Source: a bacterium
GTDB taxonomy: Bacteria > Chloroflexota > Dormibacteria > Aeolococcales > Bog-877
Assembly: GCA_021801645.1 (NCBI GenBank)
Contig: JAJYXT010000070.1
Coordinates: 1 to 39,055 of the forward strand
DNA: 39,055 nucleotides
Reading direction: 5' to 3'
In this document: positions 23,014 to 30,406 of the stretch, piece by piece
Layout of the letters: the number at the start of each line of letters is the position of its first letter
Numbering within the stretch: position 1 is the first letter of the stretch
Program-made: the position numbers and the translations under genes
Notes under the pieces: model-generated
The model's input: only the letters and a program-made list of their open reading frames with translations
Database searches by the model: none
Told to the model about the DNA's origin: nothing

Positions 23014-24336
23014 TCAGCCGAACAGCTGGGCCTTGGAGTGCCTCCCGGCGCGGGGGAGCAGCAAAAGGCCGACCAGGCCGGCCACCGCCACCAGAGCCAA
23101 CGCCTCGAAGGATCCCGCCAGGTGCCGGTAGGAGCTGAGCGCCAGCAGCCCGATCACCAAGGGACCCAGCGCCTGCCCCCCGGTGGATCCCAGCCCCCAG
23201 ACGAAGGCGTTGGCGGTCGAGGAGCTGCCCTTAGGGGCGTAGTCGGCGACCAGCGACATGAGGAGGGGGAAGCCGCTGAAGTTGAAGACCCCGAACAGGC
23301 CCAGGAGGGCCAGTCCCCCGGCACCCCCCACGTTGAGGTACCCGAAGGTGGTGGCCGCGGCGCCCAGGGTGGCGATGGCCAGCATGAGCCGCTTGTCCAC
23401 CCGGTCGGCCAGCAGCCCGAACACCGGCTGGCCCACGATCCCACCGGCGTACAGCAGGGTCACCATCAGACCCAACTCTCCGGAGAGCCCGAGCCCTCGC
23501 TCCCGGGTGAAGTAGGTCGGGAGCCAGGCAACCATCCCCGTGAAGGCCAGTGAACGGAGCAGGGAGACCAAGGTGAGGATGGCGATGTTGCGGTCGAGCC
23601 AGGCCCTCTGATGGGATCCGCCGGTCGTGTCGGGGGAGTGGGCCGCCGCGCCGGCGGTGGGCCGAGAGTCCACCCGGGTGGTCCAGAGCAGGAGGGCCGC
23701 CCCCGCGGCCACCACCGCGAAGACCACGACGGCACCGGTCTGGGAGGCGATGAGCCCGGTCACCGCGAAGAAGAGGGTGGGATATAGCGCCCGCCCCAAG
23801 CTTCCCATGGCGCCGTTGGCCCCCAGCGCCCGAGCCCGGCCGCGGGGTGGGAAGGCGGCAATGATCAGGCTGGCTCCCAGCGGGTGGTAGACGGAGCTGC
23901 CAACTCCGGCCACCAGCGCGGCCAGCAGCGCCAGCACCGTCCGTTCGGCCACATCCGGAGCGGCCACCGCCGCCGCGAACAGCAGCAGCCCGGCGGCCAG
24001 TCCCAGGATCCCCATCGCCATCTTGGCCCCCCGGCTGCCGCCGGAGTCCGCCAGCCGCCCGATCAGGATGCCGGCGGCGCTGGAGCTGAGGTAGAACCCG
24101 GTGAGCATCACCGTGATGACGGGCGCGGACACATGGCCGCGGCTGGCCAAGAGGTCGGCCATCACCGGGACGAAGAACACCGTCCCGTCATTGACGAAGT
24201 GGGCAAGGGAGGTCGTTCCCAGCACCCTCCAGGCGCTGCCCGACCCTCCTCCCCTGGCCTTCTCCGAGGGGATCGGCGCGCTCCCTTGGGCGGTGCGGGG
24301 GCGCCCCTCCTTCACTCCGTCCGCGTTCCGTGCCAT
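23014..24336 (-). CDS. MFS transporter, fosmidomycin-resistance-like subgroup
   Basis: A 440-residue major facilitator with 12 predicted membrane segments. The N-terminal 35 residues are a cytoplasmic charged tail, then AHFVNDGTVFFVPVM, which resembles the first helix of Fsr-type exporters (HxxNDxxxxxxP), and GVGSSVYHPLGASLI corresponds to their YHPxGA motif. A central cytoplasmic loop (about residues 210-240) separates two six-helix halves; the second contains GGIVGQPVFGLLADRVDKR. The ATG at 24336 has GAGGTGG a few bases upstream. The substrate is unknown; the subgroup includes drug and sugar-phosphate-analogue exporters. Confidence 0.85.
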   Translation of the reverse strand: MARNADGVKEGRPRTAQGSAPIPSEKARGGGSGSAWRVLGTTSLAHFVNDGTVFFVPVMADLLASRGHVSAPVITVMLTGFYLSSSAAGILIGRLADSGGSRGAKMAMGILGLAAGLLLFAAAVAAPDVAERTVLALLAALVAGVGSSVYHPLGASLIIAAFPPRGRARALGANGAMGSLGRALYPTLFFAVTGLIASQTGAVVVFAVVAAGAALLLWTTRVDSRPTAGAAAHSPDTTGGSHQRAWLDRNIAILTLVSLLRSLAFTGMVAWLPTYFTRERGLGLSGELGLMVTLLYAGGIVGQPVFGLLADRVDKRLMLAIATLGAAATTFGYLNVGGAGGLALLGLFGVFNFSGFPLLMSLVADYAPKGSSSTANAFVWGLGSTGGQALGPLVIGLLALSSYRHLAGSFEALALVAVAGLVGLLLLPRAGRHSKAQLFG

Positions 24337-24383
24337 GGTCCACCTCGAATACCGGACGGAGCTGCCATACCGCCTCGCACCAT

Positions 24384-24389
24384 ATTGTA
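24384..24389 (-). promoter_or_regulatory. Candidate -10 box for the MFS gene
   Basis: On the minus strand TACAAT matches the -10 consensus at five of six bases, about 47 bases before the ATG. It sits in an AT-rich stretch containing the palindrome GTATAC, which could be part of an operator. No -35 box is visible. Confidence 0.35.
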
Positions 24390-24461
24390 TACCTGACTAC
24401 GGTCCTCCCGCCGTCACGCCGCCCGGACCGGGAGGGGAGAGGCCGAGTGAGGGTGGCCGCC

Positions 24462-24467
24462 TATCCT
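24462..24467 (+). promoter_or_regulatory. Candidate -10 box for a leaderless EamA transcript
   Basis: TATCCT ends seven bases before the GTG at 24475. The start has no ribosome binding site, which fits a leaderless message. No -35 box is visible. Confidence 0.4.
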
Positions 24468-24474
24468 CTGAGAA

Positions 24475-25461
24475 GTGAGGAAGGTGGGGCTGGCGGGCCG
24501 GTCGGTGACGCGTGCGGACCTGGTGATCCTCCTGGTCACGGCGGCCTGGAGCGTGAACGTAGTGGTGGTCAAGGTGGCCCTCCACGACAGCGGCCCCCTC
24601 TTCTACGCGGCGGTGCGCTTCCTGCTCGGCGGCGCCGGCCTCTGGCTGCTGGCCTGGCGGCTGGAGGGCCCGATCCGGCTTCCCCGCGGCCGGGACCTGG
24701 CCTTGGTCCTTACGGCGGCCGCCCTGGGCACCGCCATCAACCAGGCCAGCTTCACCGGGGCGCTGGCCCTCAACAGCGCCGACTTCGTGGCCCTGGTGCA
24801 GGCGGCGACCCCCCTTATGGTGGCCGGCTGGCTGGCGGCCGTCAGCAAGCAGCACTTCGGCAGGAGGGTCTGGGTGGGGTTGGGGCTGGGGCTGGCGGGG
24901 CTGGCGCTGGTGGTGGACACGGGGGGCGGGGCCCGGGCCAGCGCGCTGGGAATTGTGGTGGCGCTGATCATGCCCGCCAGCTGGGCCGCCTACCTGCTGG
25001 TCCTGCCCCGACTGCTGCGGCAGTACCGCCCCCTCACCCTCTCCGCCCTGGTGACCTTTCTGGGGGCGCTCATGCTGCTGCCCTTCGGCGCCGTGGAGGC
25101 GGTGGCCAGTCCGCCCCGGATGAGCCTCGGGTGGCTGGGCCTCCTGGCCTACAGCTCGCTGGTGGCCGTGGTGGCCACCACCTGGCTGTTCCTCGTCGGC
25201 CTGGAGCGACTGGGACCGGCCCGCACCTCTGCCTACACCTACCTGCAGCCGTTCATCGCGGTGGTGGCCGCGGCCATCCTGATCGGAGAGGCGGTCCTGC
25301 CGCTGCAGCTCCTGGGAGGTGCGATCATGCTGGTGGGTGTCGCCCTAGGCCGGCCGCGTCCGCGCCGGGTGGGTGGGAGCCGGGGCAGCTCGGGTGCGCC
25401 GCGGGTGGGCCCGAGCCCGCCGGTGGCGGCTCCTCCGGAGGGGGTGCGGCAGAGAGCTTAG
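24475..25461 (+). CDS. EamA/DMT-family transporter
   Basis: A 328-residue membrane protein with ten predicted helices in two EamA repeats. The first repeat has VTAAWSVNVVVVKVAL and FYAAVRFLLGGAGLW; it closes with SFTGALALNSADFVALVQAATPL. The second repeat runs from ALGIVVALIMPASWAAYLLV to the final helix GGAIMLVGVALGRPRPRR. About 45 residues of Gly/Pro/Arg-rich tail follow. Family members export amino acids, metabolites or nucleotide sugars; the substrate here is not apparent. GTG at 24475 is the chosen start because of the TATCCT seven bases before it; an in-frame alternative further inside is not obvious. Confidence 0.85.
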   Translation: MRKVGLAGRSVTRADLVILLVTAAWSVNVVVVKVALHDSGPLFYAAVRFLLGGAGLWLLAWRLEGPIRLPRGRDLALVLTAAALGTAINQASFTGALALNSADFVALVQAATPLMVAGWLAAVSKQHFGRRVWVGLGLGLAGLALVVDTGGGARASALGIVVALIMPASWAAYLLVLPRLLRQYRPLTLSALVTFLGALMLLPFGAVEAVASPPRMSLGWLGLLAYSSLVAVVATTWLFLVGLERLGPARTSAYTYLQPFIAVVAAAILIGEAVLPLQLLGGAIMLVGVALGRPRPRRVGGSRGSSGAPRVGPSPPVAAPPEGVRQRA

Positions 25462-25469
25462 ACTCGTCG

Positions 25470-25514
25470 GTGTCCACTTGCTGGGGGGCGATGATGGGGG
25501 TCGGGGCGGCATGA
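25470..25514 (+). CDS. Possible 14-residue leaderless leader peptide before the flavin oxidase
   Basis: GTG...TGA encodes VSTCWGAMMGVGAA. TAGACT (25459-25464) ends five bases before the GTG, which fits a leaderless start. The TGA (25512-25514) overlaps both candidate ATGs of the oxidase (25511 and 25514). The Cys-Trp pair could sense aminoacyl-tRNA supply, but this is speculation, and a chance frame is possible. Confidence 0.3.
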   Translation: MSTCWGAMMGVGAA

Positions 25515-26659
25515 TGGGGGCGCGGCCCCTGGTGGGCGTGGTCGGCCTGGGCGCGATGGGCGCCGCCACCGCCTACCACCTGGCCCGGCGGGGAGCCCGG
25601 GTGGTTGGCCTGGAGGCCTTCGGCCCCGGCCACGACCGGGGATCCTCGCACGGGGAATCCCGAGTGATCCACCAGGCCTACTACTCGGACCCCGCCTACG
25701 TTCCCCTGGTCCTGCGCGCCTACGAGCTCTGGCGGGAGCTGGAGGCGGAGTGCCACGAGCCGATCCTGCAGATAACCGGTGGGCTGATCCTGGGGGCCCC
25801 GGACTCGGGCCTGGTGCGGGGGGCGCTGGCCAGCTCCCGGAAGTACGGCCTCGAGGCCCGGCTCCTCACCGCCTCCGAGGTTCGGCGGGAGTTCCCCGCC
25901 CTGGACCCGCCCCGAGGCGTAACCGCACTTCTGGAACCGGGCGCGGGCGTGCTGAGACCGGAGGCCGGGGTGCTCTGCCACCTGCGGGCGGCCGCGGGCG
26001 CCGGCGCCTCTCTCCGCTTCGGCGAGCCGGCGCTCTCCTGGTCTCCCACGGCAGAGCGGGTCTCGGTGGAGACGCCCTCGGGGCAGCTCCACTTCGACCA
26101 CCTGGTGCTCACGGCCGGGGCCTGGACGGCGAAGCTGCTGCGGGGCTGGCAGCTGCCGCTCACGGTGGAGCGGCAGGTCATGGTCTGGCTCCGCCCCGCG
26201 GTCCCGGAGTCGTTCTCGCCGGACCGGCTGCCGGCCTTCTACTACCAGCACGATCCCATCCATTCCTGGTACGGCTTCCCTACCCTGGATGGTGTGACGG
26301 TCAAGGTCGCCCGGCATCACGGAGGGGAGGTGACGGCCCCCGACTCGGTGGACCGCGAGTGCCATCAGGAGGAGCTGGCGGCCATCCGCGAGGGTATTGG
26401 GGACGTCGCCCCCTCGCTGCGGGCGGCGCCGGTGGTGCGCGCCCGGGTCGGGCTGATGACCAACACCCCGGACGGTGACTTCGCCCTGGGTCCGCACCCG
26501 GAGTGCTCCCGGGTCCTGGTGGCCTGTGGCTTCTCCGGGCACGGCTACAAGTTCTCCCCGGTGATCGGCGAGCTGATGGCCGACCTGGTCCTGGAGGGTC
26601 GGCCGCTGCGGCCGATCGGGCCCCTCGAGGCATCCCGCCTTATGGAGGTGAGCGGATGA
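25511..26659 (+). CDS. Sarcosine/N-methyl amino acid oxidase-like FAD enzyme (MSOX/SolA family)
   Basis: A 382-residue flavoenzyme of the DAO superfamily that should oxidise an N-methyl or cyclic secondary amino acid. It shows GVVGLGAMGAATAYHLARRG for FAD, GSSHGESRVIHQAYY, the MSOX-type active-site region, LVLTAGAWTAKLL, and GFSGHGYKFSPVIGELMADL near the C terminus. In monomeric sarcosine oxidase a Cys in C-x-Y-T-x-TPD binds FAD covalently; here the segment is GLMTNTPDGDF with Gly314 in that place, so the flavin is probably not covalently bound there. Start codons ATG-ATG are adjacent-in-frame at 25511 and 25514. It stands directly before proline dehydrogenase, suggesting a substrate that feeds proline catabolism. 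Confidence 0.85.
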   Translation: MMGARPLVGVVGLGAMGAATAYHLARRGARVVGLEAFGPGHDRGSSHGESRVIHQAYYSDPAYVPLVLRAYELWRELEAECHEPILQITGGLILGAPDSGLVRGALASSRKYGLEARLLTASEVRREFPALDPPRGVTALLEPGAGVLRPEAGVLCHLRAAAGAGASLRFGEPALSWSPTAERVSVETPSGQLHFDHLVLTAGAWTAKLLRGWQLPLTVERQVMVWLRPAVPESFSPDRLPAFYYQHDPIHSWYGFPTLDGVTVKVARHHGGEVTAPDSVDRECHQEELAAIREGIGDVAPSLRAAPVVRARVGLMTNTPDGDFALGPHPECSRVLVACGFSGHGYKFSPVIGELMADLVLEGRPLRPIGPLEASRLMEVSG

Positions 26660-26699
26660 GCTGCTTCTTTAGCCGCCGTGTCGGGCGAACCGACCGACC

Positions 26700-27626
26700 T
26701 TGCCGCTGAACGGGGCCGCGCGGTCGGCCATCCTGCTGGCCGCCGGCAATCGGGGCACGGAACGGTTCATGAACCGGTACGGCATGAGGCTGGGCGCCTC
26801 TCGGTTCGTGGCCGGGGAGACGCTGGACCAGGCGGTGGACGCCATCCGCAGGCTGAACCAGGCCGGATTCAAGTGCAACGCCACCGAGCTGGGCGAGGCG
26901 GTCGCCACCGAGGCCGACGCCGCCCGGGCGGTGGGGGACTACGAGGTCCTGCTGCGGCGGATGGCCTCTGAGGGGCTGCGGGCCAACGCCGCGCTCAAGC
27001 TGACCCTCCTGGGGCAGGACATCGACCCCGGGCTCGCGGAGCGCAACCTGGCCCACCTCCTGGACCTGGCGCGGGAGCTGGGCCTGTTCATCCGCGTCGA
27101 CATGGAGGACTCGGCCCACGTCCAGCCCACCCTGGACGCCTACCGCCACCTGCGCGAGCTCGGCTACGACAACGTGGGCTGCGTGCTCCAGTCCTACCTC
27201 TTCCGCAGCTACCAGGACCTGGAGCAGCTCCTGCCGCTCAGCCCCAACCTGCGGCTGGTCAAGGGCGCCTACCTCGAACCGGCGCAGGTGGCCTTCCCCC
27301 GCAAGCAGGACGTGGACCGCAACTACCTGCGCATGATGGAGCTGGCTTTATCCGGCGGTGGCTACACCGCCCTCGCCACCCACGACCCGGAGATCATCGA
27401 GGAGTCGGTGACCTTCGCCCTCCGTAACGGGATCCCCCGGGACCGCTTCGAATTCCAGATGCTGTACGGAGTGCGGCCCGACCTCCAGCGGCAGCTGGTC
27501 TCCCGGGGATACACCGTGCTGGTGGCCGTCTCCTACGGGACCCACTGGTACCCCTTCTTCATGCGCCGGCTGGCCGAGCGGCCCGCCAATGTCCTCTTCC
27601 TCGCCCGAAACCTGGTCCGGCGCTGA
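26700..27626 (+). CDS. Proline dehydrogenase (monofunctional)
   Basis: A 308-residue FAD enzyme that oxidises proline to 1-pyrroline-5-carboxylate and passes electrons to quinone. The ASRFVAGETLDQAVDAIRRL start, FIRVDMEDSAHVQPTLDAY, GCVLQSYLFRSYQDLEQL, LRLVKGAYLEP, ALATHDPEII and FEFQMLYGVRPDLQ are all diagnostic, and WYPFFMRRLAERPAN contains the two substrate-binding arginines. The VPYG segment is VSYG here. The frame is closed by TAG at 26670-26672 and the only start before the conserved region is TTG at 26700, with no ribosome binding site; an ATG at 26769 would remove the first helix. The gene lies 40 bases after the flavin oxidase and 29 bases before P5C dehydrogenase. Confidence 0.9.
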   Translation: MPLNGAARSAILLAAGNRGTERFMNRYGMRLGASRFVAGETLDQAVDAIRRLNQAGFKCNATELGEAVATEADAARAVGDYEVLLRRMASEGLRANAALKLTLLGQDIDPGLAERNLAHLLDLARELGLFIRVDMEDSAHVQPTLDAYRHLRELGYDNVGCVLQSYLFRSYQDLEQLLPLSPNLRLVKGAYLEPAQVAFPRKQDVDRNYLRMMELALSGGGYTALATHDPEIIEESVTFALRNGIPRDRFEFQMLYGVRPDLQRQLVSRGYTVLVAVSYGTHWYPFFMRRLAERPANVLFLARNLVRR

Positions 27627-27655
27627 GCCGTGGCCCGTCTTCAGGAGTCATGCCC

Positions 27656-29206
27656 ATGAACCTTCCTCCCTTCTCCACCGAGCCCTCCCTGGACTTCTCC
27701 ATCCCAGCCAACCAGGAGGCCATGCGGGCCGCCCTCCGGCAGATGGAGGGTCGGCTGGGAGAGGACTACCCGCTGGTCATCGGGGGGCGCCGGGTGAGCT
27801 CCAGTGAGCAGATCGTCTCCGTCAACCCGGCCCACCCCGACCAGGTGGTGGGACGGCACGCGGCGGCGCAGCTCGAGCATGTCGAGGAGGCGCTGGCGGC
27901 CGGCTGGCAGGCGTTCCCGGAGTGGTCCAGGACACCGGTGGAGGAGCGGGCCGCGGTGCTGGTGAGGGCGGCCGAGCTGGTCCGCCGCCGCCGCCATGAG
28001 CTGGCCGCGGTGATGGTGTACGAGGTGGGCAAGCCCTGGGACGAGGCGGACGGCGAGGCGGCGGAGGCCGTCGACCTCATGGAGTGGTATGCCCGGCAGG
28101 CGCTGCAGTTCGCCGCCGGCGACCGGACCGCCCCCATCGCCGGGGAGATCACCCAGTTCCGCTACATCCCGCTCGGGGTGGGGGCGGTGATCTCCCCCTG
28201 GAATTTCCCGGTGGCGCTCACCACCGGGATGACCACCGCGGCCCTGGTGGCGGGCAACTGCGTCGTCCTCAAGCCCGCCAACACCGCCTGCACCACGGCC
28301 GCCTTTTTGGTGCGGATCTGGGAGGATGCCGGCTTGCCTCCGGGGGTCATCAACCTGCTCACCGGGAGGGGATCGCTGGTGGGGGACCCGCTGGTGGACC
28401 ACTCCCAGACACGCTTCGTGGCCTTCACCGGTTCGCGCGAGGTGGGGGTGCGGATCAACGAGCGGGCGGCTCGGGTGCACCCCGGGCAGCGCTGGCTGAA
28501 GCGGGTACAGCTGGAGATGGGTGGCAAGAACGCGGTGGTGGTGGACGAGACCGCCGACCTGGACCGGGCCGCCCGAGACATCGCCATCTCCGCCTTCGGC
28601 TTCCAGGGCCAGAAGTGCTCGGCGGGTTCCCGGGCCGTGGTGGTGCAGGAGGTGTATGACCAGCTGCTGACCAAGGTGCTGGACCGGGTCCGGGAGATCC
28701 GGCTCGGGGACCCGGTGGATCCCGAGGTGACCATGGGCCCGGTGGTGGACTCGGCCGCCGAGGAGAAGATCCTCGACTACATCGAGGTGGGCAAGCACGA
28801 GGGGGAGCTGGTGCTGGGGGGGCGGAAGCCCCCGGGTGAGGGCTACTACATCGAGCCCACGGTCTTCTCCGGAGTCCGGGCCGAGGCCCGCATCGCCCAG
28901 GAGGAGATCTTCGGCCCGGTCCTGGCGGTCATGCCCGCCCGGGACTTCGAGGACGGCATCCGCATCGCCAACTCCACGGAGTACGGGCTCACCGGCTCCT
29001 ACTTCAGCCGCGACCCGGAGCGGATCGCCTTCGCCAAGGAGCGCATCCACGTCGGCAACCTGTACGTGAACCGCAAGTCCACCGGCGCCCTGATGGGGGT
29101 CCACCCCTTCGGCGGCTTCAACATGAGCGGCACCGACACCAAGGCCGGGGGGCCGGATTACCTGCTGTTCTTCATGCAGGGGCAGAGCATCGCCGAGCGC
29201 CTCTGA
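27656..29206 (+). CDS. 1-pyrroline-5-carboxylate (L-glutamate gamma-semialdehyde) dehydrogenase
   Basis: A 516-residue NAD-dependent aldehyde dehydrogenase that completes proline oxidation to glutamate. Motifs include SPWNFPVALTTGMTTAALVA and VVLKPAN for NAD, FVAFTGSREVG, LEMGGKNAVVV with general base E287, GFQGQKCSAGSR with nucleophile C321, EEIFGPVLAV, and GALMGVHPFGGFNMSGTDTK, typical of the RocA/PruA group. An ATG occurs at 27650 as well, but AGGAG at 27643-27647 is two bases from it and eight from the ATG at 27656, so the latter is preferred. It follows proline dehydrogenase closely, as expected for a split PutA pathway. Confidence 0.93.
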   Translation: MNLPPFSTEPSLDFSIPANQEAMRAALRQMEGRLGEDYPLVIGGRRVSSSEQIVSVNPAHPDQVVGRHAAAQLEHVEEALAAGWQAFPEWSRTPVEERAAVLVRAAELVRRRRHELAAVMVYEVGKPWDEADGEAAEAVDLMEWYARQALQFAAGDRTAPIAGEITQFRYIPLGVGAVISPWNFPVALTTGMTTAALVAGNCVVLKPANTACTTAAFLVRIWEDAGLPPGVINLLTGRGSLVGDPLVDHSQTRFVAFTGSREVGVRINERAARVHPGQRWLKRVQLEMGGKNAVVVDETADLDRAARDIAISAFGFQGQKCSAGSRAVVVQEVYDQLLTKVLDRVREIRLGDPVDPEVTMGPVVDSAAEEKILDYIEVGKHEGELVLGGRKPPGEGYYIEPTVFSGVRAEARIAQEEIFGPVLAVMPARDFEDGIRIANSTEYGLTGSYFSRDPERIAFAKERIHVGNLYVNRKSTGALMGVHPFGGFNMSGTDTKAGGPDYLLFFMQGQSIAERL

Positions 29207-29222
29207 GCGCCTCCGGCCCGGC

Positions 29223-29246
29223 GGGGCGGGGGAGCACCCCCGCCCC
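29223..29246. terminator. GC hairpin after the proline catabolic genes
   Basis: Perfect 10-bp arms GGGGCGGGGG and CCCCCGCCCC with loop AGCA, 16 bases after the stop. No T run follows. A second GC hairpin near 29277-29300 lies before the stop of the convergent SRPBCC gene. Together they separate the two convergent units. Confidence 0.6.
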
Positions 29247-29302
29247 ACGGCGCCGGCGCACGGGGGCAGGGGGCAGGCCGGCGGGGCAAGCCCGGCCGGT
29301 TG

Positions 29303-29800
29303 CTAACCCCGCCCGCGCCCCAGGGCCACCGCCACCTCGTCCAGGTGGTCCATGGCCTCGTGCAGCCCGTCCTCCATGCCCGAGTGGAGATGGACGTCGC
29401 GATTCGCCCGGTTCTTGTGCTGAACCAGGATCGCCAGGGTGGTGCCCGGGGGCGAATCGGTGAAGGTCACGGTGCTGGTCGCCGCCGCCTCGGGCATCCC
29501 CTCGAAGACCTCAGTCGACACGATCCTCGCCTCGGGCACGATCTCCAGGTACTCGCCGTGGAAGACCACGGGGAAACCGCCCTTGGCAGTCATGGCGTAG
29601 CGCCACCTGCCACCCACCCGGAGGTCGATCTCGATGCTGTCGATGGTGCCGCGGTCGGCGTGCCACCACTGCGCCACCAGCTCCGGGGTGGTGTAGGCGC
29701 GGTAGACCAGGGCGCGCGGCGCCGCGAATTCGCGGGTGATCAGGATCTGGTCATCTCTGGGGAGTGTGACCAGAGCCCTACGTCTCGGCTCCTCAGCCAT
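29303..29800 (-). CDS. SRPBCC (AHSA1/START-like) protein
   Basis: A 165-residue helix-grip protein of the Aha1-C/activator of Hsp90 ATPase-like type. It contains ILITREFAAPRALVYRAYT, ELVAQWWHADRGTIDSIEID, the GGRWRYAM strand, FHGEYLEIVPEARIVST and a C-terminal helix GMEDGLHEAMDHLDEVA. These proteins bind hydrophobic ligands in a central cavity. The ATG at 29800 has GGGAGGA upstream and overlaps the end of the ArsR gene by eight bases, a well-known pairing of an ArsR regulator with an SRPBCC partner. The in-frame extension to 29896 is a shadow of the ArsR gene. Confidence 0.9.
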   Translation of the reverse strand: MAEEPRRRALVTLPRDDQILITREFAAPRALVYRAYTTPELVAQWWHADRGTIDSIEIDLRVGGRWRYAMTAKGGFPVVFHGEYLEIVPEARIVSTEVFEGMPEAAATSTVTFTDSPPGTTLAILVQHKNRANRDVHLHSGMEDGLHEAMDHLDEVAVALGRGRG

Positions 29801-30140
29801 CTTGGCGTTCCTCCCGTGATTCCAGCGTCTGCAGCACCAACTCCATGCGGTCGAACGCCTGCGACCAGCTCTCCTCGTACCGCCGCAGCCATTCATGGAT
29901 CGGCCTCAGGGCCGCGCCGTTGAGTCGGTAGAGTCGCCGCCGCCCCTGGTCCCGGCGGGCCACCAGGTTCACGTCTCGGAGCACCCTGAGGTGCTTGGAC
30001 ACGACCGGCTGGGCGACCCGCAGGCGCTGGGCCAGCTCGCCGACCGACTGCTCACCCCCCGCCAGGGCATCGAGGATCTCCCGCCGGCGCGGCTCGGCCA
30101 CGGCGTTGAAGGCGTCGCTGGTGGTCGAAGCTCGGGCCAC
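29793..30140 (-). CDS. ArsR-family winged-helix regulator
   Basis: A 115-residue DNA-binding protein. The winged helix reads FNAVAEPRRREILDALAGGE, SVGELAQRLRVAQPVVSKHL, RVLRDVNLVARRDQGRRRLY. No metal-binding CVC motif is present in helix 3, so it belongs to the non-metal group usually paired with an SRPBCC gene. The chosen GTG at 30140 sits six bases after TATTCT of a strong promoter, implying a leaderless message; an ATG at 30155 would fall between the -35 and -10 boxes and so could not be on that transcript. The SRPBCC gene follows with an eight-base overlap. It probably represses its own promoter through the palindrome in the spacer. Confidence 0.85.
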   Translation of the reverse strand: MARASTTSDAFNAVAEPRRREILDALAGGEQSVGELAQRLRVAQPVVSKHLRVLRDVNLVARRDQGRRRLYRLNGAALRPIHEWLRRYEESWSQAFDRMELVLQTLESREERQDG

Positions 30141-30146
30141 GGTCGG

Positions 30147-30176
30147 AGAATACATGCCTATATAGGCACGTGTCAA
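30147..30176 (-). promoter_or_regulatory. Promoter of the arsR-SRPBCC operon with operator palindrome in the spacer
   Basis: On the minus strand TTGACA (30176-30171), an 18-base spacer and TATTCT (30152-30147) precede the GTG at 30140 by six bases. The spacer contains the perfect 14-bp palindrome TGCCTATATAGGCA at 30155-30168, a fitting place for autorepression by the ArsR protein. Confidence 0.7.
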
Positions 30177-30266
30177 ACGCACCGTCTCGAGTGGGACGGG
30201 CGCCCCCGGCGCCGGGCAGGTGCTCCAGCGGATCGCTCCAACAGCCGCGTGCACGGCCGGCTTCCC

Positions 30267-30296
30267 TTGAAGTGATCCCGCGCGCCGCGCCATACT
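30267..30296 (+). promoter_or_regulatory. Candidate promoter of the aldolase gene
   Basis: TTGAAG (30267-30272), 18 bases and CATACT (30291-30296). Transcription would begin near 30303 and leave about 100 bases of leader. Confidence 0.5.
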
Positions 30297-30321
30297 GGGC
30301 TCCAGGATCCAGTTCACGCCC

Positions 30322-30381
30322 GGCTGCGCCAGCTTCGGCGGGGCACGGCCACAGTGGGTTGGCTCCAGAGTCGGCGCAGCC
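30322..30381 (+). promoter_or_regulatory. Structured leader before the aldolase gene
   Basis: GGCTGCGCC (30322-30330) pairs exactly with GGCGCAGCC (30373-30381) and encloses a C(TTCG)G tetraloop hairpin and a CCACAGTGG stem. It ends 11 bases before the AAGGAG ribosome binding site. It may be regulatory, but nine-bp repeats of this kind also arise by chance in such GC-rich DNA. Confidence 0.3.
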
Positions 30382-30406
30382 CCCGCAGATGAAGGAGAGC
30401 CACCTG

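Noticed and set aside
29793-30317. 174-residue version of the ArsR protein
   Set aside because: The first 55-60 residues lie upstream of the identified promoter and are not conserved-looking; the winged helix begins soon after the GTG at 30140.
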